This document shows, in pieces, positions 8,964 through 19,330 of a stretch of 64,000 bases of DNA (positions are counted from its first letter, which is position 1; each line of letters begins with the position of its first letter). The stretch is from Thermomicrobiales bacterium (GTDB lineage Bacteria; Chloroflexota; Chloroflexia; Thermomicrobiales; UBA6265): contig JAWKPF010000010.1 in the NCBI GenBank assembly GCA_041390825.1, forward strand, positions 1 to 64,000, given 5' to 3'. Below the pieces are notes generated by a model, which searched no databases, was not told the DNA's origin, and saw only the letters and a program-made list of their open reading frames with translations. A program made the position numbers and the translations under genes.

Positions 8964-9133
8964 GGGCAGCCACGGAGGGCTGCGGCTACGCGGGATGGTC
9001 AGGTTGACGGGGGCAGCCACGGAGGGCTGCGGCTACGCGGGATGGTCAGGTTGATGGGGCAGCCACAGAGGGCTGCGGCTACGCGGAAAGGGCCGGTTGA
9101 TGGGGCAGCCACAGAGGGCTGCGGCTACGCTGG
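8964..9133. repeat. Four tandem 46-47 bp repeats with an internal hairpin
   Basis: Copies begin near 8964, 9011, 9057 and 9103. Each holds GCAGCC, a 5-base spacer and GGCTGC, then GGCTACGC, and the first three are followed by a variable GGTTGA-type linker. Each unit can fold as a small stem-loop. The array lies between the convergent ends of the deacetylase and the HAD gene and may act as a bidirectional terminator or be a dispersed repeat. Short reading frames across it are produced by the repeat and are not genes. Confidence 0.85.
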
Positions 9134-9152
9134 GTGGCGGATCTTCCCTTGA

Positions 9153-9815
9153 TCAATGGTTGTCGAGAGCGGTGATCGTCTCCGGGGTGAACAGCTCGAT
9201 CGAGTCGAGTTGCAGGTCGGCGATGCAATAGCGGTGGTCGTCGCGGAGTTCATGAGGCGGGATGGCGATACAGGTCATCTTGGCGGCTTTGGCAGCGAGG
9301 ACACCTGCGGGCGAGTCTTCCAGGGCCAGGCAGTTGGCAGGCGAGACTGCAAGACGGCGCGCGCATTCGATATACACCGCGGGGTGGGGTTTGCCGTACG
9401 GCTCGTGCTCGGCGGATTGCAACACGGCGAAGTCGCCGCGCAGGCCGATTTTTCCGAGCACAGCCTCGATGATCTCCATCGCCGAGGAGGAGGCAAGTCC
9501 GACCGCGTATCCGGCAGCATGCGCGGCGCGCACGGCCTCGACCGCGCCGGGAAGGGCTGCGCCCCGCTCTTCGATCAGGGCGATGACATTGCCGACGATG
9601 GCGCCTTCGACTTCGCGTTTGGAGGGTTCGCTCCACGGATGGCGGGCATACCAGAACTCGACGACCTCATCGGTGCGCAGCCCCATGGTGAGGAAACCGT
9701 CTTCTTCCACCATGGGCACGCCGATGGCGTTCATGGCGCGCGTTTCGGCGATGCGCCAGAGGGGTTCGGAATCGATCAACAACCCATCCATGTCGAAAAT
9801 GACTGCTTCGATCAC
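9153..9815 (-). CDS. HAD-superfamily hydrolase, beta-phosphoglucomutase-like
   Basis: 220 residues. Motif I FDMDGLLIDSEP near the N-terminus, motif II LASSSAME, the lysine of KPHP and motif IV LEDSPAGVLAA are all present, with a helical cap domain after motif I. This matches phosphosugar phosphatases or phosphoglucomutases (2-deoxyglucose-6-phosphatase/PgmB group). The GTG start is preceded by AGGGAG nine bases upstream and lies seven bases after the potassium-channel stop; longer in-frame starts would overlap the channel. Confidence 0.87.
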   Translation of the reverse strand: MIEAVIFDMDGLLIDSEPLWRIAETRAMNAIGVPMVEEDGFLTMGLRTDEVVEFWYARHPWSEPSKREVEGAIVGNVIALIEERGAALPGAVEAVRAAHAAGYAVGLASSSAMEIIEAVLGKIGLRGDFAVLQSAEHEPYGKPHPAVYIECARRLAVSPANCLALEDSPAGVLAAKAAKMTCIAIPPHELRDDHRYCIADLQLDSIELFTPETITALDNH

Positions 9816-9822
9816 GCGCGCG

Positions 9823-10671
9823 TTACTCCCTGGGAACCGATTGCGCCCCGCCGATGGTTGGCGGTGGCGTGCCACGCCGGGGACGCACTGGCGGACGAAC
9901 ACGCCGCACGGGCATCCCGGCCCGTTGATTGCGCTCGATACGGTCGAGCCGAACGTGAATGCTCTGAAACTGCTCTGCAGTATTCTCGTCCGATTTCGCT
10001 GCGAACGAGCTCGCCAGCGTTGCAGTCAGGATACTGAACAGGGCGACGCCGATGAACATCAACCCGGTGGCGATGACGCGGCCGGGATTGGAGACCGGGA
10101 ATTTGTCGCCGTATCCGACGGTGGAGACGGTCGAAACCGCCCACCAGAGACCGTCGCTCAGCGATCGAATATTCGATTGCGGATATTGCCGTTCGGTAGC
10201 CGTCATGGAGACGCCAAAGGCCAGCACGATGAGGAAGACCGCGCTGCCGATATAGAAGAGCGAGCGCAGACGGAAGAAGAACCGGATGCTGTTGACCGCA
10301 CGGAATGCCGCGACGACGATCAACGCCAGGCGGACCAGATCTCTGGTCGTCTCTGAAACCTGAAAGAGCACCAGCGGGCCGGTCATGAGCAGCGCCAGGG
10401 CGGCAACGCGATAGGCCCGCACGCGTGAATCGTTCGTCAGGACAACCCGATAGGCGGTGTCGGCCACCAGAATGGCCCAGAAGACGATGTCCGCGATCCA
10501 GATTGCCTGTGACGATTCGAGCGAGGTGATGGCAACCCGCGGGGTGAGGAGCAGCACGAGATAGAACGCGCTGACTACGGCGATGGCAGGGTCGGCCTTG
10601 GACCGGTAGCGCTCGAAACGCCCGACTTGGGCGTCCTCCTGGACTTGCTCGGTTACCTCGCTGGGGATCAT
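9823..10671 (-). CDS. Voltage-gated-type potassium channel
   Basis: 282 residues with about six hydrophobic segments (starting near residue 32) and the potassium selectivity filter TVGYGD at 184-189 between the last two. A basic, S4-like segment (RAVNSIRFFFRLRS) precedes the pore. The C-terminus has a short coiled coil and a Pro/Arg-rich tail instead of an RCK domain. The ATG chosen lies where the membrane protein begins; a further 83 in-frame codons upstream have no protein character and would overlap the malate synthase promoter. It shares a transcript with the HAD gene. Confidence 0.88.
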   Translation of the reverse strand: MIPSEVTEQVQEDAQVGRFERYRSKADPAIAVVSAFYLVLLLTPRVAITSLESSQAIWIADIVFWAILVADTAYRVVLTNDSRVRAYRVAALALLMTGPLVLFQVSETTRDLVRLALIVVAAFRAVNSIRFFFRLRSLFYIGSAVFLIVLAFGVSMTATERQYPQSNIRSLSDGLWWAVSTVSTVGYGDKFPVSNPGRVIATGLMFIGVALFSILTATLASSFAAKSDENTAEQFQSIHVRLDRIERNQRAGMPVRRVRPPVRPRRGTPPPTIGGAQSVPRE

Positions 10672-10813
10672 TTCGCAGGCGGCTCTTCCAGTTCGATGGA
10701 ACGGTCGACGTATCGCTTGCGGGATGGCGGCATCATAGCGCAGTGCCGGACAGGCTATGCGATGATCTGCAGTACCAGGCGGATATCCTGGCAAGCGAAA
10801 GGACAACGGACGG

Positions 10814-12382
10814 ATGCATGTCGAAGGCGTCGAGATTTTGGGGCCTGTGCCCGGCGATCTCACCGATGTCCTGCGTCCCGAAGCGCTGAGCTTCGTCGCG
10901 GCGCTGCAGCGGCGATTCAATGGGCGGCGGAAGGAGCTGCTGGGGTTGCGCCCGGCGCGGGCGGCCGCATTGGTGGCGGGAGACTACGCGGCACTGCAAA
11001 ATCCCGATCCAGTCGTGCGCGAGGGTTCCTGGCAGGTGGCGCCGGCCGCTCCGGCGCTGAACGACCGCCGTTCAGAGATCACCGGTCCCACCGACCGCAA
11101 GATGATGATCAACGCGCTCAACTCGGGCGCAAAGGTTTTCATGGTCGATCTGGAGGATTCACTTTCCCCCAACTGGTGGAATGTGATCGACGGTCAGCGC
11201 AACATCATGGACGCGGTGCGCGGGACGATCTCGTTCGAGAACCCGGACGGCCGCAAGTACGCGCTCAACGATGAAACCGCCACGCTGGTGATCCGGCCTC
11301 GTGGGTGGCATTTGGACGAACGGCATGTGACGGTGGACGGTGAGCCGATGTCGGCCAGCCTGTTCGATTTCGGGCTCTCGTTTTTTCACAACGCGCGGGA
11401 GCGGCTCGATCGCGGCGAGGGGCCGTTCTACTACCTGCCGAAGCTGGAGAGTTATCTGGAAGCCCGGCTCTGGAACGATGTTTTCGTAGCGGCACAGGAT
11501 GCGCTCGGTGTGCCGCAGGGTTCGGTGCGCGCGACGGTGCTGATCGAAACGATCATGGGCTCGTTTCAGATGGAGGACATTCTGTATGAGCTGCGCGATC
11601 ACTCCGCCGGTCTGAATGCCGGTCGTTGGGACTACATCTTCAGCCTGATCAAGACCTTTCGCACCAGTCCGAATCACGTGCTGCCCGACCGGGTGCAGGT
11701 GACGATGGCGGTGCCGTTCATGCGCGCCTATACCGAACTGCTCGTGCGCACCTGCCACAAGCGCGGCGCGCATGCGATCGGCGGAATGGCAGCGTTCATT
11801 CCCAGCCGGCGCGATCCGGAAGTCAACCGGGTGGCGCTGGCGAAGGTACGGGAAGACAAGGAACGCGAAGCAAATGCGGGGTACGACGGCACGTGGCTGG
11901 CGCATCCCGATCTGGTGCCGACCGCCAACGAAGTGTTCGACGCCAAACTCGGTGAGAAACCGAACCAGAAAGAAAATCTGCGCGAGGATGTCGCCGTCGA
12001 GCCATGGCAATTGGTGGATACGAAGATCCCAGGGTCGTCGATCACGGACGATGGGCTGCGCATGAATGTCAGTGTTGGCATGCAGTACATCGATTCGTGG
12101 TTGCGTGGCAACGGCGCGGCGGCGATCAACAATCTGATGGAGGACGCGGCGACGGCGGAGATCTCGCGCGCGCAGATTTGGCAATGGATTCGCACCAACA
12201 GCACGACCGACGATGGCGAGGCGATTACGATCGAGCGGTATCGCGCGGTGCGTGATGAGGAGCTGGACAAGCTGGGGCGCACGCCGACGCTGGAGCAGGC
12301 GGCGGGTGTGCTCGATCTGCTGGTGGAATCGGATGATTTCATCCCGTTCCTGACGATTCCGGCGTATGCGTTGCTGGACTAG
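10814..12382 (+). CDS. aceB: Malate synthase (A-type)
   Basis: 522 residues, the normal size of malate synthase A. Recognised by RGWHLDERHVTVDGEP, the Mg-binding and catalytic stretch around VLIETIMGSFQMEDI, and HAIGGMAAFIPSRRD. It condenses glyoxylate with acetyl-CoA to malate in the glyoxylate shunt. No isocitrate lyase lies in the window, so the cycle partner must be elsewhere. It is transcribed divergently from the potassium channel and followed by a repeat cluster. Confidence 0.93.
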   Translation: MHVEGVEILGPVPGDLTDVLRPEALSFVAALQRRFNGRRKELLGLRPARAAALVAGDYAALQNPDPVVREGSWQVAPAAPALNDRRSEITGPTDRKMMINALNSGAKVFMVDLEDSLSPNWWNVIDGQRNIMDAVRGTISFENPDGRKYALNDETATLVIRPRGWHLDERHVTVDGEPMSASLFDFGLSFFHNARERLDRGEGPFYYLPKLESYLEARLWNDVFVAAQDALGVPQGSVRATVLIETIMGSFQMEDILYELRDHSAGLNAGRWDYIFSLIKTFRTSPNHVLPDRVQVTMAVPFMRAYTELLVRTCHKRGAHAIGGMAAFIPSRRDPEVNRVALAKVREDKEREANAGYDGTWLAHPDLVPTANEVFDAKLGEKPNQKENLREDVAVEPWQLVDTKIPGSSITDDGLRMNVSVGMQYIDSWLRGNGAAAINNLMEDAATAEISRAQIWQWIRTNSTTDDGEAITIERYRAVRDEELDKLGRTPTLEQAAGVLDLLVESDDFIPFLTIPAYALLD

Positions 12383-12408
12383 GAACATGAACGAGCGGAA
12401 CGCAAGAC

Positions 12409-12655
12409 CGGGCGGGGTTGTGGTCCGGGGAACGGGTTGCGGGGAACGAGAGATTCCTCGGCAAGCTCGGAATGACGAAGGCGCGGAATGACGAGAATGG
12501 ACGGGCACGGCGGCGTCTGGTTTCGATCGGGCGGGGTTGTGGTCCGGGGAACGGGTTGCGTGGAACGAGAGATTCCTCGACAAGCTCGGAATGACGATGG
12601 CTCGGAATGACGAAGGGGAGCGAGAGATTCCTCGGCAAGCTCGGAATGACGATGG
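12409..12655. repeat. Dispersed palindromic repeat cluster I
   Basis: Two near-identical 70-base copies (about 12409-12478 and 12529-12598) and a third shorter copy (12621-12652). All end in the half-unit GAGATTCCTCG(G/A)CAAGCTCGGAATGACG, written here in pieces; the same half-unit with small changes builds the larger array near 49.2-49.9 kb. It fills the gap between malate synthase and the PH-domain genes; no gene is supported in it. Confidence 0.85.
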
Positions 12656-12703
12656 CTCGGAATGACAGTGGCTCGAAGAGACGAGAATGGTCAGGATGAA
12701 CGG

Positions 12704-13240
12704 ATGAGCGCTTCGCCGCCAACAGCGCAGTCGGCTCCGGGAGCGCTTCCCGACGGCGACTGGATTCTGCTGCGGCCGGGGAAGGCCGAGCGGCGTTGGT
12801 TTCTGCGTCATGGGCTGTTGCGTGGATTGTTCTGGACTTTGCCATTCATCATCGCGGCGATGCTCTGGGTCTTCTGGTTCGAAGTGCCGATCTCCGATCC
12901 GGTTCCCGCCGGACTTCTCGCGATTGCTCTCCTGCTCTTGCTTGCGCATCTGCTCTGGGGGGCGCTCTATCCCCGCCGATGGCTGGTGGCAATCGGGGAG
13001 CGTGAGCTAATGGTGGAACGGGGCATCCTCTTTTCGACCCGCGTGTTCGTGCCTTTCGACCGGGTGCAGCAAGTGGATGTCGTCACCACGCCCGCCATGG
13101 CGGGCTTGAACCTGACCGAGCTCGTTCTGCAATCATCCGCAGGGGGAGTGCGTGTCTATGCTCTCGGTCCGGAAGATGCCGCAACGATCCTCGAACGGGT
13201 GCGGCTGAATCAGCCGCTCGTTCCCCTCATGCACCGATGA
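12704..13240 (+). CDS. Bacterial PH-domain membrane protein (YdbS-like)
   Basis: 178 residues: two adjacent transmembrane helices (about residues 45-95) and a C-terminal bacterial pleckstrin-like domain with the family's RWLVAIGERELMVERGILF and VPFDRVQQVDVV. The YdbS and YdbT pair is a recognised two-gene arrangement of unknown role, linked to membranes. Start ATG at 12704 is preferred over an upstream ATG that lies in the repeat. Its stop overlaps the next gene's ATG (ATGA). Confidence 0.85.
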   Translation: MSASPPTAQSAPGALPDGDWILLRPGKAERRWFLRHGLLRGLFWTLPFIIAAMLWVFWFEVPISDPVPAGLLAIALLLLLAHLLWGALYPRRWLVAIGERELMVERGILFSTRVFVPFDRVQQVDVVTTPAMAGLNLTELVLQSSAGGVRVYALGPEDAATILERVRLNQPLVPLMHR

Positions 13241-15014
13241 CATCCAGGCTGCGTGGCCGTTTGCGCCGCATCGAACCGAGAGTGGTCGATGAGTCGGATG
13301 CGCCGATCGATCCGATCATCGACCGTCCGCTGCACTGGTTCTCGCTGTATACCTACTGGAAAACACTGCCAATCACGATTGGTCTGGTAACGCTGTTCAC
13401 GCTCCTGCCTGGCGTGATCGCGTTGATCCTGGTGATCGGATTCGGGCTGTTCTACGAGTACGGCGAGGAGCTGCCGTCTTTCCTGCGAGATACGGTGCTT
13501 CAGGACGTCATCGATTACGAGATGCAAGGCGCCGGGCCGATCATCGATCAACTGCGCAGCAACCGGTATCACCCGGAACTCACGATCATCATCGGCCTAG
13601 TGGCAGTGATGTGGATTGCGGTGCGAACGCTCCAGTGGCGCACCACCACGTATGGAGTCGATAGCGAGGATATCTGGATTCGGGGCGGCATCTTCTGGAA
13701 ATGGGAACGCCGCTTGCCCATGGCGCGGGTGCAATCGCTCGAGCTTTCTTCGAGTTGGCTCGACCGGATCCTCGATCTCCGCTCGGTGGAGTTCGTTTCT
13801 GGCGCGCCGGACCGGTCGGTGGCGAGTATCCGGTTGGCGGCAATTCCCACATCAGAAGCGATTCAGATTCAGCGCATCATGCTGGGGGCGACGCACACAA
13901 TTCTGGCGGACGGATTCGCCGAACTCGGGCAGGAGCGCGAGCAGGTGCAGCTTGCCAGCATCACCACCGGACAGCTCATTGCGGCAGGGACAGTTTCGAG
14001 ATCAGGCTGAGTTTCGTGGGGGCTATCGCCGCGTTCCACCTGTTCAGCAAATCGTTTCTCAAGAAATTGGCGCAACGACCTGATTCACTGGTTCGTAAGC
14101 GATCGAACAGAAGCATGCGCTTGCGACCTGGTCGACTTCACCCTGCTGTTGCTGCTGGTGTTCTGGCTCTTGTCGATCGTCACTTACGCCGCCGCGTTCA
14201 GTCGGTTCCGGCTCGAACGGGCAGGGCATCTGGCGTTGATCGAGCATGGTTTGGTGACCCGGCGCTGGCGCGCGGTGCTGCTGCCACGGGTGCAAGCGAT
14301 CACGTTCGTCAAAACCCCGATTCAGGGAGTGGCGCAACACCGGGTCGATACGCATGGAGCTGGCCGGTTCGCAACAGAAGACGCTCGAGCGAAGAAGATG
14401 CGCTCCCGTCGTTGCCAGAGCGAGCATTGGCGACGCTGGAGAGATTGTTCGGCGGGCGTTCTTCGAGAATCTTGCCCGTGAGATTCAGCAATTCCAGCAT
14501 GTACGCCAACGTACAAGCGGACGTGCACGATGTTCTGGCCGTACCGCATTCTCGGCCTGACGGCGTCTCTGGCGGTCGACTATCTCTCGCCTGACGTTCA
14601 GTTCGAGCATCTCACGTTCCTGGGACTGGCGCTGCTGGCGATTCCGGGATATCTCTATGGCCGCAGGCAGTTCGAGACGCGGCATGGCTGATCGATTCCG
14701 ACCGTGAGATGATGCGTGCGGGAACGAAATATCAACCGGCGTACCATCGTCTGTCCCGTCGATCGGTTGCAATGGCGCGGCATCAAGCAGATGACCTTGC
14801 CATTCCGCAAACCGGGCGGAGCCGCTGGTGGCATACGTGGCAGCATCCGGGAAGGTCGATGGGACGGGGAAGGGATCATCGGAACCGGGTGGCCGATTTA
14901 CGATGGGCGCCTGCGGATTCGCGGCCTGCCACGAGCCGAAACAGACGAGTTGCTGAAAGCCAGATGGGACCTCAGCCAGATCAGCCGCAGTATCGGCCGC
15001 ATGTCGTGTGAGCG
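13237..15014 (+). pseudogene. Multi-PH-domain membrane protein (YdbT-like), frame broken after about 14000
   Basis: The first 257 codons are intact: two membrane segments, an N-terminal half with a membrane anchor, and a PH-like domain (TYGVDSEDIWIRGGIFWK, MARVQSLELSS). After about 14000 homology continues but jumps frames: a membrane segment VFWLLSIVTYAAAF near 14160, LVTRRWRAVLLPRVQAITFV near 14250, IRMELAGSQQK in another frame near 14355, LPERALATLERLF in a third, then YRILGLTASLAVDYLSPD near 14540 and NRRTIVCPVDRLQW near 14730. An intact gene would encode roughly 590 residues, the size of YdbT proteins. At least five indels are needed; see the finding on the frame-jumping patch. Confidence 0.75.
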
Positions 15015-15194
15015 AACGTCGGGGGCGATGGACTGGGTCGTTCCGGTTGCCGTTCGAAGCGTTTTGACGGATTGCCCGGCTCGTCCAGGACCCACCGGTG
15101 AGACGCTGGGCTAAACCCAAGTGCAGTTTCGGACTCCACATGATTCCATCATTGACTTTTCACGGCAATCGAGGAAAGTTCGAGCGGAATGAAC

Positions 15195-15220
15195 AATCGC
15201 CGGCCTGGGCGCCGGCGATT
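15195..15220 (-). terminator. Hairpin after the small broken gene
   Basis: Perfect 10-bp arms AATCGCCGGC and GCCGGCGATT around the loop CTGGGC. It lies between the convergent ends of the PH-domain gene and the small minus-strand gene. Confidence 0.55.
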
Positions 15221-15274
15221 ACGAATTTCGACGATGTGGTGCGAGGGCTGGTCCGTGGACCGGCTCGACCCAGA

Positions 15275-15831
15275 TCAGAGCAGTTTCTTTCTTGTAGCCG
15301 AGGTATCGGCCAGTTGCTGCATATGCGGCTTCAGACGTCGTGATCTTCTCCACCGAACCCAAGGAAGCCACCGGTCTTGGTTGCCTTCACGGCGGCATTG
15401 GCGGCGGTGCAGAGCAGCAACGCTTGCGCCCAGGCATCGGCATCGTCGGCGTTGCCCTTCGCGAGAATGAGCTCGTGCGACGATTTCGCGGCGGCGATTC
15501 CGTCCTCGACTGCAACTGCGCGGATTCCGGTGTGCTCTTGGCCTGCTTTCGCTTGATCGATGTCGGACGGATCGGTGTCGGTCACAATCTGTTTCGGAGA
15601 GGATTGCTGGAATCGCCGACGAAGATCGCCGAGGCGCGCATTGCGGCCATGATCTCGCGCATGAGCCCAAAAGCGCCGCTCTTTTCACTCATGCCGGCGC
15701 CGAGCACCACTGCGCCAAGCGCTGGTCAGCGTGGCAAGCTCTTCTTTGGAATAGGTGTCAGCCGGCGCCTCGACAACTTCCGTGACGGTTTCGACGACTT
15801 CGACCGTTTCGTCCTTTTGCTCTTCAGCCAT
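15275..15831 (-). pseudogene. Small acidic protein of unknown function, frame broken
   Basis: Starts at an ATG with GGGAG six bases upstream and reads MAEEQKDETVEVVETVTEVV, then switches frame to AVVLGAGMSEKSGAFGLMRE, and again to VTDTDPSDIDQAKAGQEHTG and a region ending near GGFLGFGG. Joined, these give about 165-180 residues with an acidic Glu/Val-rich head. I do not recognise the family. Two or three indels interrupt it; the exact 3' end is uncertain because a further frame (KITTSEAAYAATGRYLGYKK) also looks coding. Confidence 0.5.
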
Positions 15832-15840
15832 AGTGCTCCC

Positions 15841-17781
15841 TCACCTCCTGTTGGTTGACCGAACCGACCTCAAAGGGTACCGCATCGCGTTGCGGCGGTT
15901 CAGGCTTCGCCCTTCTGGAGTCGCCTCCTCGGTTGCCTCCAGATTTGGCGCAGCCCGGTACGGCGGTGGTCTCAAAGGCGTAGGCATAGCCGACCAACCG
16001 CGCATCGGTGCAACTCGCGCCGATGAACGTGAGCCCCGCGCCAATCGCCAATCAAACCCGTGGCACCGTGATAGCGGGAGGTAGCCCGCCAGACCGTAGT
16101 AGAGCGACCACGAATGTCGAGCGAAACAAGCGCATCGACATCGTTCAGACCAGCAGGTCATCGATATACGTCTGAGCAACTTCGGTGGCCGCGGCGGCCA
16201 TCTCCGCCTCTTCCGCTGCCGTGAGTGCAGGCTTCCGCTTCTTCCAGCCGGGATTACGGCCCGGGCAGCCCAGATATCTCGGTTGCTTCACCATTTGATC
16301 GCGATGATGTCCGCGCGGGCGTTTTGAGTCTTGCAGCTGGTTTCGGACAAGTAGGCGTTGACACCATCGCGCAAACCGCACGTGATGATTTGCCACCAAT
16401 CGGGCTCTTCGATGCCCTGACTGTTGCACGACCACGGCTTCCGCGCCTGCGGCTTCAGGCGCATCGAGCACGCCATTGGTGCTGAACCCGGCAATCACCC
16501 TCTTCGTCACTCATGGATGGGTCGGGTCCGACCAGACCGATTCGCGCGCCCTGCAGAGCGTTGGGATCGAGCGCTGCGATGAAATCGATACCGGCGACCG
16601 GATGCCGCGGAAGAGCGTGCATCGGCTTCGTCGAGGTTGCTGGCGAAGACGGTCATGGTCATAGCGACATCGGAGACACGAATCTTGCCCATCGGCCCGG
16701 CAGAATCCCAGACGGGCGAGAGGGGAATGATGTTGTCTGCACTCACCAGGCCCACGGTCCGGTGCCTTACCCGGCCGATGGAGGCATAGGCCGACGAGGA
16801 AGACGATGGAGCCGATGGTTTCGGTGCCAATCGCCAGGGGCGCGAAGTTCGATGTGACCGCCACCGCATTGCTGTACTCGAACCGCTGGGATCGCCGCCG
16901 AAAGTGTCAGTCTGGCCGCCGTAGGCGCTATAGCCATTGGCGATCGACATGTGCATCCAGTTGGCCCACTCGGTCATGTTCGTCTTGCCGAGAATGACCG
17001 CGCCGGCGTCCCGCAACTGTTGCCTCCAGGTAGGCATCGTGAACGGCCAGACTGTCGGCTCAGCGCGACCGCGCCGGCGGTGGTGGCCATCGAGTCGCTC
17101 CGGTAGCGATGTTCTCTTGAGCAAGACCGGAATGCCCTGCGAATTGCCCTTTACCTCCCCGTTGGCGCGCTGCACATCGGCTTGAAATGGGCCAGGTAAA
17201 GCGCGTCCGGGTTGAGTTGGGAGACGGAATTGAGCTGCCCGGCATCGTAGGTGCGGATGCGGTCGACATAGAAGCACGAGTTCTGAGAGGTCAGCTTGCG
17301 CGTTCCAGAAGCCCCTGCAGTTACTGCACGTCTGCCTCATTGATCATGGCCTGGAGCTCGAGCATGCGCTCAAGGAAATCTTGGCCAATCCTTCTTCGAA
17401 GGGTGAGAAGTCGAGCGGTTCGTATGGGGTATTGGGCAACCAGGAGAAGATCGTCCGGCTGGTTCTTCCGTGGAGCCATCGTCCTGCGGGGCCGCATCGT
17501 CGTAGGTGGGCTCTTCCTCGTGGTAAAGCTCTTCCTCCAGAGGCCTCGCCGGTGTCTTCTTGCCACTCCTCATCCTGGGCATGAGTGAGCGAAACAGGCA
17601 TCGCCGGCACAAATGCGGCGAGCATGGCGGCATGGCAACGAGGAGCAGACGGATTCGGATCACCAGGAATCGCCACCAGCACGAAATCGATCGACGACCA
17701 ACGGGACGGTTCGCTCGATCCGGTTGGACACCGAGGTGACTGAATCCGGCGCGACACGACGTCGCGGCGAGTGTAAGACAT
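15841..17781 (-). pseudogene. Secreted amidase-signature enzyme, frame broken
   Basis: Amidase signature family pieces appear in order but in changing frames: an N-terminal twin-arginine start MSYTRRDVV and a signal-like hydrophobic stretch; ENIATG; AGAVILGKTNMTEWANWM; GGDPSGSSTA (the Ser-rich loop with catalytic Ser); LAIGTETIGSIV; VGLVSADNIIPLSPVWDSAG; and a C-terminal LTFIGASCTDARLVGYAY. Together they correspond to a roughly 550-600 residue exported amidase acting on an amide such as a peptide or aryl amide. Numerous indels break it. It ends ten bases before the small acidic gene. Confidence 0.7.
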
Positions 17782-17829
17782 TCACCTTAACGACGGCTGC
17801 TCCGTCCCGGCTATCCAAATGGCGGTATC

Positions 17830-19023
17830 CCGATGCGCGCGTAGCGGGGAGGGTGTGATCTGCTCAGTCAGGGCGTAGCGGAAGCGCTCGATGCGCTGGG
17901 AACGTGGGCCGTTGCCTGGTGGTCGCGCACAAGGTCGTCCGGCGAAGTAGGTGAAGAGATGTATGGACGCCAAAGGGAATCGTCGATGAAGCGAAACCGG
18001 CGTAAGCGCGTTCTTTCGGTGTGAGTTCCCAGCGCATCGGGTAGTCGATGACTTCCGACTCGGTCGCGCCTGCTCGTGACGCAAGATGGCGGCATTGCCG
18101 GCCACCGCGCGCAGCACTTGAGCGTCTCGATCCGTTCCTCACGTTCGGGTCACCCTGCACACCCTTGGCGGGAACCGACACCTCAGTTTGAAGACGTGCC
18201 TCATCGCCCGGGAAAATCTGTTCCTCGGCGACAGTTGCGATGCCTTCGCTGATGACGCACTCCGGGGTGTTGATGAGACCCAGAATGGCGTGCTCAGCGC
18301 CAACCACGCGCTGATAGAGATTGCGCGGTCCTTGAGGGAATGCTCGGGTGTGAAGGTAGCCGGGATAGCCTTCGTGAGCGAGTGAGGTCGGTCATGGCAT
18401 TGGCACGCGGCGGAAGATCGACATTGATTTCCACCAGCGATTTGGCGTTCCCGAGATACCAGTTGTATCCCGACCAGGGCTTGTCGACGACAAGGCAGGC
18501 TCCGTCCTCGCCGGCCCGGAGATCCGACGATATCGAGCGTGCGATTCTGGTTTCGTTGAGAATCAGGTCGAACCCGGCGCGCGCCGTGGCGTTGTCAACG
18601 ATGTACTGATCGCGCCCGCGCGTTCGTTCGTTCCAGCAGCAGTGCACGGCCTGGAACGATCTCTTCCAGCTCGGCAATTGCCGCGGCAAGGTGGATTCTG
18701 GCTCCATCGCGATGTCGATATCGAAGCAGGCGGCAACTTCGTCGCGATACACAACGTCGCCTTGCAGCATGCGCACGACCATATCGATGGCGGTGAGTTG
18801 CTTGTCGAGGTACTGCTGCCGAGTGGCGGGATAGCCCTGCGACGGGGTGCCTCGTGCAACACGGACCTGGTGGTGAAGCGCAGCGAGCGGCGGCATCGGC
18901 TCCATGTCGGCGGCGGCTTTGAGCTCGTCTGGGCCGACGTAGGCGTCGATGAATCCGGGAAAGTGCCGCTCGATGCCGAAGGCGATGCGCAGGTAGTCGG
19001 TACCAAAGCTCGATCGTGTTCAT
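17830..19023 (-). pseudogene. Possible metallopeptidase-like protein with HEGYPG motif, frame broken
   Basis: Starts near an ATG at 19023. Coding pieces in different frames include FGTDYLRIAFGIERHFPGF, an internal QYLDKQLTAIDMVVRMLQGD, QYIVDNATARAGFDLILNET, and LAHEGYPGYLHTRAFPQG followed by VISEGIATVAEEQIFP. A HE-x-YPGHH motif is known from DUF885-like and related gluzincin-type proteins, so the HEGYPGY copy here may be a sequencing-altered version. Intact length would be near 400 residues. Function is a guess. Confidence 0.5.
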
Positions 19024-19330
19024 GCGGGAAGCTTAGCAGTCAGCATGTGAGTCGCATGGGAGAGGACGGATCGACGCCATGTGGATTGATTTCGCCAAAA
19101 ACGCGCCTCGAAGGCATCACGCCCCTGCGCTCCAACGATCCGGGCCGATGCCACCACCTTGCCTACATTGATCAATCCCTGATGGTGAGCGGCGGCGTTC
19201 CGCGTTTTCTGCGACCGAACCCGTCGTGGCAGAACGACGACAGATTCCAGGTTCTCCTGTATGACGATCCCGCCGCCAGGCTCCAGCAGCGCGCAACTCC
19301 GGCGACGAGCTGAATAGTCCCCTTTATCGC
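19024..19330. other. No supported gene
   Basis: About 300 bases between two broken minus-strand genes. A minus-strand frame gives short stretches such as VAGVARCWSLAAGSS, but nothing continuous or recognisable. Confidence 0.4.

Noticed and set aside
8964..9133. Possible CRISPR array
   Set aside because: Repeats are adjacent with nearly the same linkers and no unique spacers of uniform length; no cas genes are present. The same applies to 49.2-49.9 kb.
8946..9152. A 68-codon frame across the repeats
   Set aside because: Its repeats of GCGYAGW-like peptide simply translate the DNA repeat; no independent evidence of coding.
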